Source: Scandinavium goeteborgense (GTDB taxonomy: Bacteria; Pseudomonadota; Gammaproteobacteria; Enterobacterales; Enterobacteriaceae). From it: a DNA stretch of 64,000 nt. A program made the position numbers and the translations under genes. The number at the start of each line of letters is the position of its first letter. Position 1 is the first letter of the stretch. This document shows, in pieces, positions 15,559 through 25,096 of this stretch. The notes under the pieces were generated by a model. That model had not been told where the DNA came from and searched no databases. It saw only the letters and a list, made by a program, of their open reading frames with translations. The stretch lies in assembly GCF_003935895.2 (NCBI RefSeq), contig NZ_CP054058.1:1-64000 (forward strand), written 5' to 3'.

Positions 15559-16743
15559 TTAAATCGTCTGCTGATGCTGGTTAAACCGTGAAGCCAACGG
15601 CAGCCAGCACAGCAATATCAACAGTCCCATCAGCGTCATCAGCAGGCCCAGACTGCTTTGTCCGGTTTGCGGCAGTAGCGCGGAAAGCCAGGCCAGTGCA
15701 CCGGAACCGATGTTCTGCAAGCCGCCGATCAGCGCTCCGGCGGTTCCGGCGAGGAACGGGAACGGCTCCATTGCGCCGCTGGTGGCGAGCGGGAACAGCA
15801 TCCCGGCACCGAAGAAGAACAGTGCGGCTGGAACCAACAGCGTCCAGACGTTCATCACCCCGAGAAGGCCCGGGATCCACATCATCAGCCCCGCCAGCAA
15901 ACAGCTAATGACCGACTGCCACATCATGCTGGAGAAACGCTTGTTCTGGCGACCGGCAAACCAGGCGCCGAAAAACGCCGCCGGGATCGGCAGAATAAAC
16001 AGAATACTGACCACCATACTGCTCAGCCCAAGCCCTGCGCCCAGCAGCACGCCGGAACAGGCTTCGAACACCGCAATTCCCGCCAGACCGCCAATGAGCA
16101 TCATCACGTAGCAAGTGAACGGCCCGTTGCCGAGCAGCGTTTTATAACGGGTGGTAAAGCGGGTTGGCGGTGCATCCTGCGGACGCGTTTCCGGCATCCA
16201 GCGCGCCATGCTCAGGGTCACGCCCAAACACAGCACCAGCAGGAAACCATAGCAGGCGCGCCAGCTCCAGACTGTATCGAGCATCCCGCCAATCAGCGGT
16301 GCCAGCAGCGGGCTGACCAGAATACCCATGTTCAGCAAACTGTTCGCGTGGCGCAACTGGGAGCCTTCATACAGGTCGCGCGGCAGGGTGCGCGCCATGA
16401 CGCCACCCACACCGGTGCCCATGCCTTGGAGTGCACTGGCTGCAATCAGCATCGTCAGGCTGTGCGTGGTCATGGCGATAACTGTCGCCAGCATAAAAAT
16501 CGTCATGCCGACGAGGATAACCGGGCGGCGGCCCACGCGGTCTGAAAGCGGGCCGTAGAATAATTGCGATACGCCGTAGGTCAGCAGATATGCGGCCATA
16601 ACGCTCTGGACCGCACCTTCGCGCACGTTCAGATCCCGCGCCATGTCAGCAATCGCTGGAATATAAATGGTTTGCGCCATCTGTCCGACGGCGACCAGCA
16701 GCACCAGCATCAGCAGCAAATTGACGTTCTTATGCCTTTTCAT
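15559..16743 (-). CDS. emrD: Multidrug efflux MFS transporter EmrD
   Basis: Inner-membrane proton-driven exporter of amphipathic compounds (DHA1 family, 12 membrane segments). The 394-residue product closely follows E. coli EmrD. It has the MFS motif A segment GPLSDRVGRRPVILVG after helix 2 and the drug-antiporter motif C in the RHANSLLNMGILVSPLLAPLIGG region of helix 5. It is convergent with aglB. Confidence 0.96.
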   Translation of the reverse strand: MKRHKNVNLLLMLVLLVAVGQMAQTIYIPAIADMARDLNVREGAVQSVMAAYLLTYGVSQLFYGPLSDRVGRRPVILVGMTIFMLATVIAMTTHSLTMLIAASALQGMGTGVGGVMARTLPRDLYEGSQLRHANSLLNMGILVSPLLAPLIGGMLDTVWSWRACYGFLLVLCLGVTLSMARWMPETRPQDAPPTRFTTRYKTLLGNGPFTCYVMMLIGGLAGIAVFEACSGVLLGAGLGLSSMVVSILFILPIPAAFFGAWFAGRQNKRFSSMMWQSVISCLLAGLMMWIPGLLGVMNVWTLLVPAALFFFGAGMLFPLATSGAMEPFPFLAGTAGALIGGLQNIGSGALAWLSALLPQTGQSSLGLLMTLMGLLILLCWLPLASRFNQHQQTI

Positions 16744-16919
16744 TCGATGAATACTTTGTGAAGGGTTAAAAAGAAAGAATATGTGACTATGAAATCAGCA
16801 AAGTCCGGGAGGAATCTACCACAGTAAAATGACAGAACAACCACCGGGGGAAGGATCGTTGAAGCGGTATCAGGCAGGTTTAGTAAACGATATTCGGCAA
16901 CAATTGTTGCCAGAGAGAG

Positions 16920-17753
16920 TCAGGACAGACGTAGCAATATCGCGCCGAGGGCAATCCCGCAGGCGGCGGCGAGGCGCAGCCACGTTACCCGCTCTTTGAG
17001 GATCACCAGGGCGATGATCGCGCCAAACAGAATAGAGGTTTCACGCAGCGCTGCCACGACCGCCAGCGGAGCCTGCGTCATCGCCCACAGCGCCAGGCCA
17101 TAAGAGCCCATAGTGGCGAGGCCGCCAAAAATGCCCTTCTTCCAGTGAAGACGCATGTAACGGGAGACTTCAAGGTGGCGAGAGACCATCGCCCAGCCGA
17201 GCAGACAAAAACCGTTCATCAAAAATGTCCACAGGGTATAGCCGAGCGCGGAACCGGAAAGCCGCACGCCCGTGCCGTCGACCAGCGTATAACTGGCAAT
17301 GAAACAGGCGTTGATCAGTGCCAGCGTTACCCCTTTTCTTGACCCGCTTCGCCCGTTCAGCGCCATCGCCAAAATCGACAGACAGATAACGCCAATCCCC
17401 ATACACGCGAGAGAAGAGAGCTGCTCGCCCGGTAAAAACAGGCTGACCGTCGCCACCAGCAACGGCGCGGTGCCGCGCATCAGCGGGTAGGTCTGGCTCA
17501 TGTCTGAGACCTGGTAGGTTTTCGCGACCAGTACGGTGTAAACCACCTGCAAACCGCAGGAGAGAATCAGCCAGGGTGCGCTGGCCAGCGCAGGCTGTGG
17601 AGAAAAGGGCAACAGCACAAAGGCGATCAGCGATGCGGAACCGCTCACGCTGATGGCGGAGAAGAGTTTATTGCTCCCCGCTTTGACGATGGCATTCCAG
17701 CTGGCATGCAGCAGGGCGGCAAACAGCAATACAAAGAAGACGGTAAGAGTCAT
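16920..17753 (-). CDS. EamA/DMT-family membrane transporter
   Basis: Predicted inner-membrane drug/metabolite transporter; the substrate is unknown. The 277-residue product has about ten hydrophobic helices in two EamA repeats (about residues 3-130 and 145-275). The second repeat ends in the typical VVAALRETSILFGAIIALVILKERVTWLRLAAACGI. It lies between emrD and tisB, where E. coli K-12 has no such gene to my knowledge, so it is a lineage-specific insertion. The 176-bp gap to emrD shows no feature I can support. Confidence 0.85.
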   Translation of the reverse strand: MTLTVFFVLLFAALLHASWNAIVKAGSNKLFSAISVSGSASLIAFVLLPFSPQPALASAPWLILSCGLQVVYTVLVAKTYQVSDMSQTYPLMRGTAPLLVATVSLFLPGEQLSSLACMGIGVICLSILAMALNGRSGSRKGVTLALINACFIASYTLVDGTGVRLSGSALGYTLWTFLMNGFCLLGWAMVSRHLEVSRYMRLHWKKGIFGGLATMGSYGLALWAMTQAPLAVVAALRETSILFGAIIALVILKERVTWLRLAAACGIALGAILLRLS

Positions 17754-17846
17754 GGCGCGCTTTGCAGTGAAGTGTCACAAGACTGTAACATTCCCTGTGC
17801 GATCAACCAACTACGGGGCGCAAACTGTCAAAGCACGGTGAACGGT

Positions 17847-17877
17847 TAAAAGAGGGGCGATTGCCCGCCCCTCTTTG
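17847..17877 (-). terminator. Terminator of tisB
   Basis: Stem AAAGAGGGGCG / CGCCCCTCTTT with a 6-7 nt loop. Read on the minus strand it ends in TTTT, about 20 bp beyond the tisB stop. It is nearly symmetric and could work in both directions. Confidence 0.85.
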
Positions 17878-17894
17878 GTACGGCCTGAACCTGA

Positions 17895-17984
17895 TTACCG
17901 GAAGGTTTTCAGGACTGCATCAAGCAGTTGCAGCAACGCAACCATGAGTTTCAGGACCAACACTGCCAGTTCCATTCCACCCAT
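17895..17984 (-). CDS. tisB: TisB-type SOS-induced membrane toxin peptide
   Basis: 29-residue hydrophobic peptide, MGGMELAVLVLKLMVALLQL then LDAVLKTFR. The C-terminal part matches E. coli TisB (KLxVAxLQLLDAVLK), while the N-terminus is diverged. TisB inserts in the inner membrane and dissipates the proton gradient during SOS, promoting persistence. The amphipathic spacing of Lys12, Gln19, Asp22 and Lys26 is kept. An internal ATG at codon 4 is an alternative start; the first ATG has the better SD (AGGAG, 6 nt away). Context is decisive: it lies next to emrD, with a LexA box upstream, a divergent IstR-1 gene and a 21-nt IstR target in the leader (18055-18075). Confidence 0.9.
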   Translation of the reverse strand: MGGMELAVLVLKLMVALLQLLDAVLKTFR

Positions 17985-18054
17985 ACGTTTCTCCTGTAGT
18001 GTAAGGAGAACTTCCGGCTGATTTACCTTTCCGCTGCCTGTCATCAGCCGTGTT

Positions 18055-18075
18055 GTTGACGTAACACAGTGTGCT
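18055..18075 (-). promoter_or_regulatory. IstR-1 pairing site in the tisB leader
   Basis: These 21 bases are identical to 18306-18326 (the 5' end of IstR-1) except for one position (T18072 versus C18323). The tisB transcript, made from the opposite strand, is therefore complementary to the sRNA 5' end. The site lies 71-91 nt upstream of the tisB start, matching the ribosome standby site used in E. coli. Confidence 0.88.
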
Positions 18076-18189
18076 CTCCCGGGGGTTAAGGCGCTGACGG
18101 CACCACCCGTTTCAGCCAGGACTTATTGCGCGCCGGTCAAACATGCGGCCCCCAAATGGCTCACTGCGAACAGCTTCAGTATAGATAGA

Positions 18190-18209
18190 TACTGTATATA
18201 TGAACAGTT
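18190..18209. promoter_or_regulatory. LexA box controlling tisB (and the longer IstR-2 transcript)
   Basis: TACTGTATATATGAACAGTT fits the SOS-box consensus CTG-N10-CAG with an AT-rich centre. It overlaps the likely -35 of the leftward tisB promoter, whose -10 is TATACT on the minus strand at 18178-18183. In E. coli the same operator serves istR-2. Confidence 0.93.
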
Positions 18210-18305
18210 GTTTGTCGACAAAATTAGCGGGTTGTCCCATACTCAATAACGCGGTAAACCGTGGGTGAAATTGCACGATCGCCGCCGATCGCGTATACTT
18301 TTGCG

Positions 18306-18380
18306 GTTGACGTAACACAGTGCGCTTCGCGGATACCACCCGCAAAACACTGAAAAAACCTCGCTCCGGCGGGGTTTTTT
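18306..18380 (+). ncRNA. istR: IstR-1 antitoxin small RNA
   Basis: Constitutive sRNA that blocks tisB translation by pairing with the standby site. Promoter -35 TTGCAC (18271-18276), 17-nt spacer, -10 TATACT (18294-18299). The predicted start G18306 yields 75 nt, the length of E. coli IstR-1. The 5' 21 nt are the antisense segment. The 3' end is a terminator: stem AAAACCTCGC / GCGGGGTTTT with loop TCCG and six T. The longer SOS-inducible IstR-2 would begin near the LexA box. Confidence 0.92.
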
Positions 18381-18508
18381 GTTTTCTAAGGTTTTGCAGG
18401 GAAATGTGACCAAAGGCGCAGATTTTTGCGTGTGGCCATAAAGCGCTTGCCGCGAGCGGTTGGCTATGCTTGTATGAATCCAGCTATTAACACAACAGAT
18501 GGTCCCTA

Positions 18509-18607
18509 ATGAACACTCACCTGAACGCAATCAACCTACTACCAACTGCGCACCCAGCCGCAGTGGTCGTCGTGCGTGTGGTGGTGGTCGTCGGCAATGC
18601 GCCGTAG
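18509..18607 (+). CDS. ivbL: ilvBN operon leader peptide IvbL
   Basis: 32-residue leader peptide ending in a run of branched-chain codons: nine Val codons in the stretch AAVVVVRVVVVVGNAP. Ribosome stalling when charged Val/Leu-tRNA is low prevents the downstream terminator from forming and lets ilvBN be transcribed. The N-terminal half also contains Leu codons. It is followed 21 bp later by the attenuator. The region between istR and ivbL (18381-18508) contains a TGTGA half-site (18405-18409) that could belong to a CRP site, as ilvB is CRP-activated in E. coli; this is weak. Confidence 0.95.
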   Translation: MNTHLNAINLLPTAHPAAVVVVRVVVVVGNAP

Positions 18608-18627
18608 GGTCCGGAACACACGATTCC

Positions 18628-18662
18628 AAAACCCCGCCGGCGCAAACCGAGCGGGGTTTTTC
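18628..18662 (+). terminator. ilvBN attenuator
   Basis: Perfect 10-bp stem AAAACCCCGC / GCGGGGTTTT with a 13-nt loop and a T-run, located between ivbL and ilvB. It is the transcription attenuator controlled by translation of the valine-rich leader peptide. Confidence 0.95.
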
Positions 18663-18707
18663 GTTTAAGCCCCCCGGAAAGTCGGCCCAGAAGAACAGGA
18701 CTGGAAC

Positions 18708-20426
18708 ATGGCAACTTCGGGCACAATGTCATCACAGACGGCGTCAACGCAGACGACGTCACAGGCAAGGCGTTTCACCGGCGCACAGCTGATCGTTCAC
18801 TTGCTGGAACGTCAGGGCATCACCATTGTGGCGGGTATTCCGGGCGGCACGGTTTTACCGCTGTACGACGCGCTCAGCCAAAGCAAACAGATCCGGCACG
18901 TACTGGCCCGCCATGAACAGGGCGCGGGATTTATCGCCCAGGGCATGGCGCGTACGCAGGGCAAACCGGCGGTCTGCATGGCCTGTAGCGGCCCGGGTGC
19001 GACCAATCTGGTCACCGCGATTGCCGATGCGCGCCTCGACTCCATTCCGCTGGTGTGCATCACCGGCCAGGTTCCTGCCTCGATGATCGGCACCGATGCG
19101 TTCCAGGAAGTGGACACCTACGGCATCTCCATCCCCATCACCAAACACAACTATTTAGTGCGCGACATCAGCGAACTTCCGCAGGTGATCAGCGACGCGT
19201 TTCGCATTGCGCAGTCTGGCCGTCCAGGCCCGGTGTGGGTGGATATTCCGAAGGATGTTCAAACCGCTGAAATCGATATCGACGACCTGCCGATGCCGGG
19301 CTGCAAAGCGCCTGCGCCAGTATTTAATCTGTCAGACGTGCGCGATGCCGCAGCGATGATTAACAGCGCCAAACGCCCGGTGCTGTATCTCGGTGGTGGG
19401 GTTATCAACGTGCCGGAACACATCCGCAAACTGGCGGAAAAAGCCAATCTGCCGACCACCATGACCCTGATGGCGCTAGGCATGCTGCCGAAAGCACACC
19501 CGCTGTCGTTAGGTATGCTCGGGATGCACGGCGCCCGCAGCACCAACTACGTTATGCAAGAAGCTGATTTGTTGATTGTTTTAGGCGCGCGTTTTGATGA
19601 CCGGGCGATTGGCAAAACGGAACAATTCTGTCCGAATGCCAAAATTATTCATGTTGATATCGACCGCGCAGAGCTGGGCAAAATCAAACAGCCACACGTG
19701 GCGATTCAGGCCGATGTGGGCGAGGTTCTGGACCAGTTGATCCCATTGGTTGAAGCTCAGCCGCGCGCCGAGTGGCGTCAACTGGTGGCGGATTTACAAC
19801 AGGAATTCCCGTCGGCTATCCCGAAAGCGGGCGACCCGCTGACCCATTACGGTTTGATTAACGCCGTGGCGGCCTGCGTGGACGACGACGCGATTGTCAC
19901 TACCGACGTCGGCCAGCATCAGATGTGGACCGCGCAGGCCTATCCGCTTAACCGTCCGCGTCAGTGGCTGACTTCCGGCGGGCTGGGCACGATGGGCTTT
20001 GGCCTGCCCGCGGCCGTAGGTGCGGCGCTGGCGAATCCGCACCGCAAAGTATTGTGTTTCTCCGGCGATGGCAGCCTGATGATGAACATTCAGGAAATGG
20101 CGACCGCGGCGGAAAATCAGCTCGATGTAAAAATTATCCTGATGAACAACGAGGCGCTGGGGCTGGTGCATCAGCAGCAAAGCCTGTTCTACAAACAGGG
20201 CGTTTTTGCCGCCACCTATCCGGGCATGATTAACTTTATGCAGATTGCGCAGGGCTTTGGCCTGCAAACCTGTGACCTGAATACGGCTGAAGATCCGCAG
20301 GCCGCGTTGCAGGAAATCATTTCCCGTCCGGGACCGGCGCTGATCCACGTGCGTATCGATCCTGAGCAAAAAGTCTGGCCGATGGTGCCGCCGGGTGCCG
20401 CAAATACTGAAATGGTGGGGGAATAA
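18708..20426 (+). CDS. ilvB: Acetolactate synthase I, large catalytic subunit
   Basis: TPP-, FAD- and Mg2+-dependent enzyme condensing two pyruvates (or pyruvate plus 2-oxobutyrate), the first committed step of valine, leucine and isoleucine synthesis; AHAS I is valine-sensitive through IlvN. The 572-residue product is about ten residues longer than the E. coli protein owing to a Ser/Thr/Gln-rich N-terminus. It contains the catalytic-glutamate segment RHEQGAGFIAQGMAR and the TPP-binding GDGSLMMNIQEMATAAENQLDVKIILMNN block. ilvN begins 3 bp downstream. Controlled by the ivbL attenuator. Confidence 0.98.
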   Translation: MATSGTMSSQTASTQTTSQARRFTGAQLIVHLLERQGITIVAGIPGGTVLPLYDALSQSKQIRHVLARHEQGAGFIAQGMARTQGKPAVCMACSGPGATNLVTAIADARLDSIPLVCITGQVPASMIGTDAFQEVDTYGISIPITKHNYLVRDISELPQVISDAFRIAQSGRPGPVWVDIPKDVQTAEIDIDDLPMPGCKAPAPVFNLSDVRDAAAMINSAKRPVLYLGGGVINVPEHIRKLAEKANLPTTMTLMALGMLPKAHPLSLGMLGMHGARSTNYVMQEADLLIVLGARFDDRAIGKTEQFCPNAKIIHVDIDRAELGKIKQPHVAIQADVGEVLDQLIPLVEAQPRAEWRQLVADLQQEFPSAIPKAGDPLTHYGLINAVAACVDDDAIVTTDVGQHQMWTAQAYPLNRPRQWLTSGGLGTMGFGLPAAVGAALANPHRKVLCFSGDGSLMMNIQEMATAAENQLDVKIILMNNEALGLVHQQQSLFYKQGVFAATYPGMINFMQIAQGFGLQTCDLNTAEDPQAALQEIISRPGPALIHVRIDPEQKVWPMVPPGAANTEMVGE

Positions 20427-20429
20427 GCC

Positions 20430-20720
20430 ATGCAAAACGCAATTCATGACAACGTCATTCTGGAACTCACCGTGCGCAACCATCCCGGCGTCATGACCCA
20501 CGTCTGCGGCCTGTTTGCCCGTCGCGCGTTCAACGTGGAAGGCATTCTTTGTCTGCCCATTCAGAACAGCGATAAAAGCCGCATCTGGCTATTGGTGAAC
20601 AACGATCAGCGTCTGGAGCAGATGATTAGCCAAATCGACAAGCTCGAAGATGTCACCCAGGTGACCCGCCACCAGAGCGACCCGGGCGTGTTCAACAAGC
20701 TGGGTCTGTTTTTTGAGTAA
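20430..20720 (+). CDS. ilvN: Acetolactate synthase I, small regulatory subunit
   Basis: ACT-domain subunit that activates IlvB and confers valine feedback inhibition. The 96-residue product has the ACT fold from residue 8 ([31 protein letters not shown]), whose glycine-containing loop forms the valine site. It starts immediately after ilvB and is translationally coupled. No clear terminator follows before yicN, 66 bp downstream. Confidence 0.98.
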   Translation: MQNAIHDNVILELTVRNHPGVMTHVCGLFARRAFNVEGILCLPIQNSDKSRIWLLVNNDQRLEQMISQIDKLEDVTQVTRHQSDPGVFNKLGLFFE

Positions 20721-20786
20721 TCCTTTATGTCGACTTCACAATGGATGTCTTTATGATATCCGGGCTGAGGAAAGCTGAGAGGACGC

Positions 20787-21239
20787 ATGATCTGGTTGAC
20801 GTTAGCCACTCTGGTAGTGGTATTTGTGGTGGGATTTCGGGTAATTACCTCCGATTCGCGTCGGGCTGTCAAACGCCTGAGCGAACGGCTGGGGATCACG
20901 CCAATGCATATTGAATCGATGGTCGATCAGATGGGAAAGCGTGCGGGCGAAGAGTACCTGGGCTATTTGCATCGCCCTAATGAAGCACATTTGCAAAATG
21001 CCGCGCAGATTTTGCTTATCTGGCAGGTGGCGGTGGTCGATGCCAGCGAGATCAATATGCATTATTGGCACCGCCAGCTGCAAAAAGCGCGTCTCGCCGC
21101 CCCGGTGACCGATGCGCAAATTCGTTTGGCGCTGGGTTTTTTGCGTGAGCTGGAGCCTGATGTATCAGAGTTCAACGCGTTCCAGCACCGTTACAACCTG
21201 CTATTTATGCCGCAGGATGGAGTGAGCTGGTTGCATTGA
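20787..21239 (+). CDS. yicN: YicN, DUF1198 membrane-anchored protein
   Basis: Protein of unknown function. The 150-residue product has one N-terminal membrane helix (residues 2-19, WLTLATLVVVFVVGFRV) followed by a soluble helical domain with conserved MVDQMGKRAGEEYLGYLHRP and a C-terminal VSWLH. It clearly corresponds to E. coli YicN. It sits 66 bp after ilvN in the same direction, so it may be co-transcribed. A palindromic repeat separates it from yicI. Confidence 0.9.
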   Translation: MIWLTLATLVVVFVVGFRVITSDSRRAVKRLSERLGITPMHIESMVDQMGKRAGEEYLGYLHRPNEAHLQNAAQILLIWQVAVVDASEINMHYWHRQLQKARLAAPVTDAQIRLALGFLRELEPDVSEFNAFQHRYNLLFMPQDGVSWLH

Positions 21240-21250
21240 TTGATGTGTTT

Positions 21251-21335
21251 TCCCCTCACCCCAAAGGGGCGAGGGAGAAAATCAGGGGAGCAGGATTATT
21301 CCCTCTCCCCGCGGGAGAGGGTTAGGGAGAGGGCG
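21251..21335. repeat. Palindromic CCCTC/GAGGG repeat between yicN and yicI
   Basis: Contains CCCC-AAA-GGGG, then the hairpin CCCTCTCCC-CGC-GGGAGAGGG followed by TTAGGGAGAGGG. The GGGAGAGG(G)TTAGGG(T/A)GAGGG core is shared with the hairpin at 35329-35375, the other edge of the yicI-nepI block. It probably also terminates the convergent yicN and yicI transcripts. Confidence 0.75.
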
Positions 21336-21338
21336 CTT

Positions 21339-23657
21339 TCAGAGCGTAATCACCACTGAATTCCCCTGAGCTGCAATCACCACACCCCATTCGCTACCGG
21401 ACTGTGAACCGCCCTGCACGCCGTTGATCTGCTGCATGTTACGCAAACACAGTGTCCAGTCGCGCGATTCGCCAGTACCTTCCACGGTAATGGTGTTGCC
21501 AGAACGCTTCGCTTTCAACGTGAAGAGAGTTGAACCGTCGGCCGCAGGCACCTGACACACCGCTTCGCGTCCGTCCTCGAGACCGAACAGCTGGAACGCC
21601 GTGCCTTCATGCCATGCATAATCCGGCTTCTGAGTGTTATTGCCCAGCGCCAGTAGCGTGTTGTCACGCACGTACACCGGCAGGCTCAGCGCGTCATGCT
21701 GCTGTTTATGCCAGCGGCTGCCCGTTACCTCGTCGTTGTGCCACAGGTGCGTCCAACGGCCTTCAGGCAGATAGAACTGCACATCGCCCGCTTCGCTGAA
21801 CACCGGCGCCACCAGAACTGAATCACCGAGCATGTACTGACGGTCCAGATAATCACAGGTTGGATCTTCCGGGAATTCAAGCATCATCGAACGTAGCACC
21901 GGCGTACCGGTTTCGCGGGCAATCGCTGCCTGACGATACAGATACGGCATCATCCGACACTTCAGCTCGGTGAAATGACGTACCACGTCGCAGGATTCAT
22001 CATCGTACGCCCACGGCACACGGTAAGATTTGCTGCCATGCAGGCGGCTGTGGCTCGACAGCAGACCAAACGCGCACCAGCGTTTGTAGACGTGCGCCGG
22101 AGCGGTATTTTCGAAGCCGCCGATATCGTGGCTCCAGAAACCAAAGCCCGACATGCCGATCGACAGCCCACCGCGCAGACTTTCCGCCATCGATTCGTAG
22201 TTGGCGTAGCAGTCGCCGCCCCAGTGAACCGGGAACTGCTGTGCGCCGACGGAAGCCGAGCGTGCAAACAGCACCGCTTCCTGCTCGCCCAGCGTCTCTT
22301 TCAGCACGTTCCACACCAGTTCGTTGTAGATAAAGGCGTAATGGTTGTGCATTTTCTGCGGGTCAGAGCCGTCATGCCAGACGACATCCGTCGGGATACG
22401 CTCGCCGAAATCGGTTTTGAAGCAGTCGACGCCGATATCCACCAGGCCTTTCAGTTTGTCCGCATACCACTGGCACGCTTCCGGGTTGGTGAAATCGTAA
22501 ATCGCCAGCCCAGGCTGCCATTTATCCCACTGCCAGAGCGAACCGTCCGGGCGTTTGAGTAAATAGCCCTTTTCTTTCAGCTCTTTAAAGATGGGTGATT
22601 TCTGCCCGATGTACGGGTTAATCCACACGCAGACTTTCAGCCCTTTGGCCTTCAGACGGCGGATCATTCCTTCCGGGTCCGGGAATGTCACCGGGTCCCA
22701 TTCGAAGTCACACCACTGGAACGCCTTCATCCAGAAGCAGTCGAAATGGAACACGTGCAGCGGCAGGTTGCGTTCAGCCATGCCGTCGATAAAGCTGTTT
22801 ACCGTCGCTTCGTCGTAGTTAGTGGTGAACGAGGTGGTCAGCCACAGGCCGAATGACCACGCAGGCGGCAGCGCCGGGCGGCCGGTAAATTGCGTATAAC
22901 GGTTCAGGACGTCTTTCGGGGTCGGGCCATCAATCACAAAATATTCGAGATATTCGCTTTCGACGCTGAACTGCACCTTCGAGACTTTCTCGGAGCCGAC
23001 TTCAAACGACACGCATTCCGGATGATTGACCAACACGCCGTAGCCGCGATTGGTGAGGTAGAACGGAATATTTTTGTACGACTGTTCGGTGCTGGTGCCG
23101 CCATCGCGGTTCCAGGTGTCGATGGTCTGGCCATTGCGCACCAGCGCGGTGAAGCGTTCGCCAAGGCCATAAACTGTTTCACCTACACCTAAATCCAGAC
23201 GTTCGAACATGTAATTACGATCGCTCTGGGTGTCCTGCACGTAACCGTTGTTTTTCACCTGGCTGCCGGTGATACGCACGCCGTTGCGCAGGAAATCCAG
23301 CGCCCAGAATTCGCCTTTCGACACGCGCACGCTGAGGTTGCCGCTTTTCAGCTCGGCAAATTCGGCGGTGTTTTGCATCTCGACTTTCACATCCTGCTGC
23401 ACATTCAGCGGGTAATGCGGGCCGTTATCCAGCGCGCCCTGGAAATGCTCAATACGCACGCCCACCACGCCTTCCTGCGGGGAGAAAAAGCGCAGCGTAA
23501 ACAGTGGCGTATCCAGTTGCCAGGTGCGCTCACGCACATCGCGTGGGGCGGCATACACCACCATTTCGTTACCCTGCTGTTCAACGTCGAACACCTGCAG
23601 CGGGTGAATTAAATTCAGGCCAGGTTGAATGAGCCAGTTTCCATCACTGATTTTCAT
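21339..23657 (-). CDS. yicI: Alpha-xylosidase YicI (glycoside hydrolase family 31)
   Basis: Cytosolic enzyme releasing alpha-linked xylose, e.g. isoprimeverose from xyloglucan fragments. The 772-residue product is the same length as the crystallised E. coli enzyme. The GH31 nucleophile segment [10 protein letters not shown] (Asp near residue 416) and the acid/base region [12 protein letters not shown] (Asp near 482) are intact. It is second in the yicJI operon, 12 bp after yicJ, so transporter and hydrolase are co-expressed. Confidence 0.97.
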   Translation of the reverse strand: MKISDGNWLIQPGLNLIHPLQVFDVEQQGNEMVVYAAPRDVRERTWQLDTPLFTLRFFSPQEGVVGVRIEHFQGALDNGPHYPLNVQQDVKVEMQNTAEFAELKSGNLSVRVSKGEFWALDFLRNGVRITGSQVKNNGYVQDTQSDRNYMFERLDLGVGETVYGLGERFTALVRNGQTIDTWNRDGGTSTEQSYKNIPFYLTNRGYGVLVNHPECVSFEVGSEKVSKVQFSVESEYLEYFVIDGPTPKDVLNRYTQFTGRPALPPAWSFGLWLTTSFTTNYDEATVNSFIDGMAERNLPLHVFHFDCFWMKAFQWCDFEWDPVTFPDPEGMIRRLKAKGLKVCVWINPYIGQKSPIFKELKEKGYLLKRPDGSLWQWDKWQPGLAIYDFTNPEACQWYADKLKGLVDIGVDCFKTDFGERIPTDVVWHDGSDPQKMHNHYAFIYNELVWNVLKETLGEQEAVLFARSASVGAQQFPVHWGGDCYANYESMAESLRGGLSIGMSGFGFWSHDIGGFENTAPAHVYKRWCAFGLLSSHSRLHGSKSYRVPWAYDDESCDVVRHFTELKCRMMPYLYRQAAIARETGTPVLRSMMLEFPEDPTCDYLDRQYMLGDSVLVAPVFSEAGDVQFYLPEGRWTHLWHNDEVTGSRWHKQQHDALSLPVYVRDNTLLALGNNTQKPDYAWHEGTAFQLFGLEDGREAVCQVPAADGSTLFTLKAKRSGNTITVEGTGESRDWTLCLRNMQQINGVQGGSQSGSEWGVVIAAQGNSVVITL

Positions 23658-23669
23658 GCCTTGTTCCTC

Positions 23670-25064
23670 TTAGTTCGGTAATTCTTTGCTGACCGGAGCC
23701 TGCTCAAAGTCTTGCTGATTGCGGCGCGCGCCCTGCGCGATATCCGCCATGATTTTGCGTAGATAAGGTGTTTTCAGCGTGTAATAGCGCTTGGCGATAA
23801 TGGCGCTCAGCAGATAGCAGGCCGCCGGAACGAGGGTAAACAGCGCAACAATAATGCTGATGGTGTTACTATTTTGGGTTTTGGCTCCGGCGTCATAGCC
23901 GCCTGCCGCCAGCATCCAGCCAATCATTGCGCCGCCCAGCGCCAGACCAAGTTTCAGGACAAACAGCGTCCCCGCGAAGCTGATGCCGGTCAGGCGTTTG
24001 CCGTTGCACCATTCGCCGTAGTCGACGGTGTCGGACATCATTACCCACTGAATTGGCGTCACCAGCTGGTGGAGCACGCCAATTACGAAGATGAAGCCAA
24101 ACATCACGACGTTGGCCTGAATGGGCACGAAGAACATCGCCACGCTCAGCACCGTCAGCGCCGCGTTGGTCCACCAGAACACGCTGACCTTACATTTCCA
24201 GTCGGTGATTGGCTTCGCAAGCGCGGAGCCAATCAGGTTGCCGACGCAGTAAGTGCACAGGAATACGGTGAACAACCCGGCGGAGCCCATGATCCAGGTG
24301 GCGTAATACATCATCGCGCCGCCACGCACGCAGACCGCGAGGATGTTGAGAATGGTCAGCAGGCCGACGATGCGCCATTGGTCGTTTTGCCAGATATCTC
24401 GCAGATCTTCACGCATCGACGAGGTGCTCGGTGGCACCTGAATACGCTCTTTGGTATTGAAGAAACAGAAGGCCAGCATCAGGAAAGCCACCACCGACAG
24501 CACCGCAATGCCGCCCTGGAAGCCGAACGCTTTGTCGTCGCCGCCAATCAGGTTTACCAGTGGCATCATTAGTACCGTCGAAAGCATGCCGCCCGCCGTT
24601 GCCAGCACGAAGCGCCAGGATTGCAGGGAGATGCGCTGCGTTGGGTCATCGGTTATCACGCCGCCCAACGCGCAGTAAGGGATGTTTACCACGGTATACA
24701 GCAGGGTGAGCAGCGTGTAGGTGACGGCGGCGTAAATCATTTTGCCGTTATGGGTGAGGTCTGGCGAGCTATAGGCCAGCACGCACACGAGGCCAAAGGG
24801 AATGGCACCAAACAGGATCCACGGTCGGAATTTACCCCAGCGGCTGCGGGTGCGGTCGGCGAGCAGGCCCATGCACGGGTCGGAAATCGCATCGAGCGCA
24901 CGGGCGAGCAAAAACATGGTGCCGACAAAGCCTGCGGGGATACCAAAAATATCGGTATAAAAAAACATCATGTACAACATGACGTTATCAAAAATGATAT
25001 GGCTGGCGGCATCTCCCATGCCGTAGCCAATCTTCTCCTTCACGGATAATACTTCATGACTCAT
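23670..25064 (-). CDS. yicJ: GPH-family glycoside:cation symporter YicJ
   Basis: Inner-membrane sugar carrier of the MelB type (12 helices) predicted to import the alpha-xylosides cleaved by YicI. The 464-residue product has the GPH signature near the N-terminus (YGMGDAASHIIFDNVMLYMMFFYTD) with the Asp residues that bind the co-transported cation. It is first in the yicJI operon. A 12-bp palindrome 32 bp upstream of the start looks like a LacI/GalR-family operator. Confidence 0.94.
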   Translation of the reverse strand: MSHEVLSVKEKIGYGMGDAASHIIFDNVMLYMMFFYTDIFGIPAGFVGTMFLLARALDAISDPCMGLLADRTRSRWGKFRPWILFGAIPFGLVCVLAYSSPDLTHNGKMIYAAVTYTLLTLLYTVVNIPYCALGGVITDDPTQRISLQSWRFVLATAGGMLSTVLMMPLVNLIGGDDKAFGFQGGIAVLSVVAFLMLAFCFFNTKERIQVPPSTSSMREDLRDIWQNDQWRIVGLLTILNILAVCVRGGAMMYYATWIMGSAGLFTVFLCTYCVGNLIGSALAKPITDWKCKVSVFWWTNAALTVLSVAMFFVPIQANVVMFGFIFVIGVLHQLVTPIQWVMMSDTVDYGEWCNGKRLTGISFAGTLFVLKLGLALGGAMIGWMLAAGGYDAGAKTQNSNTISIIVALFTLVPAACYLLSAIIAKRYYTLKTPYLRKIMADIAQGARRNQQDFEQAPVSKELPN

Positions 25065-25096
25065 TTTTTATCCCTCAACAGCGTCATCGAACATCA

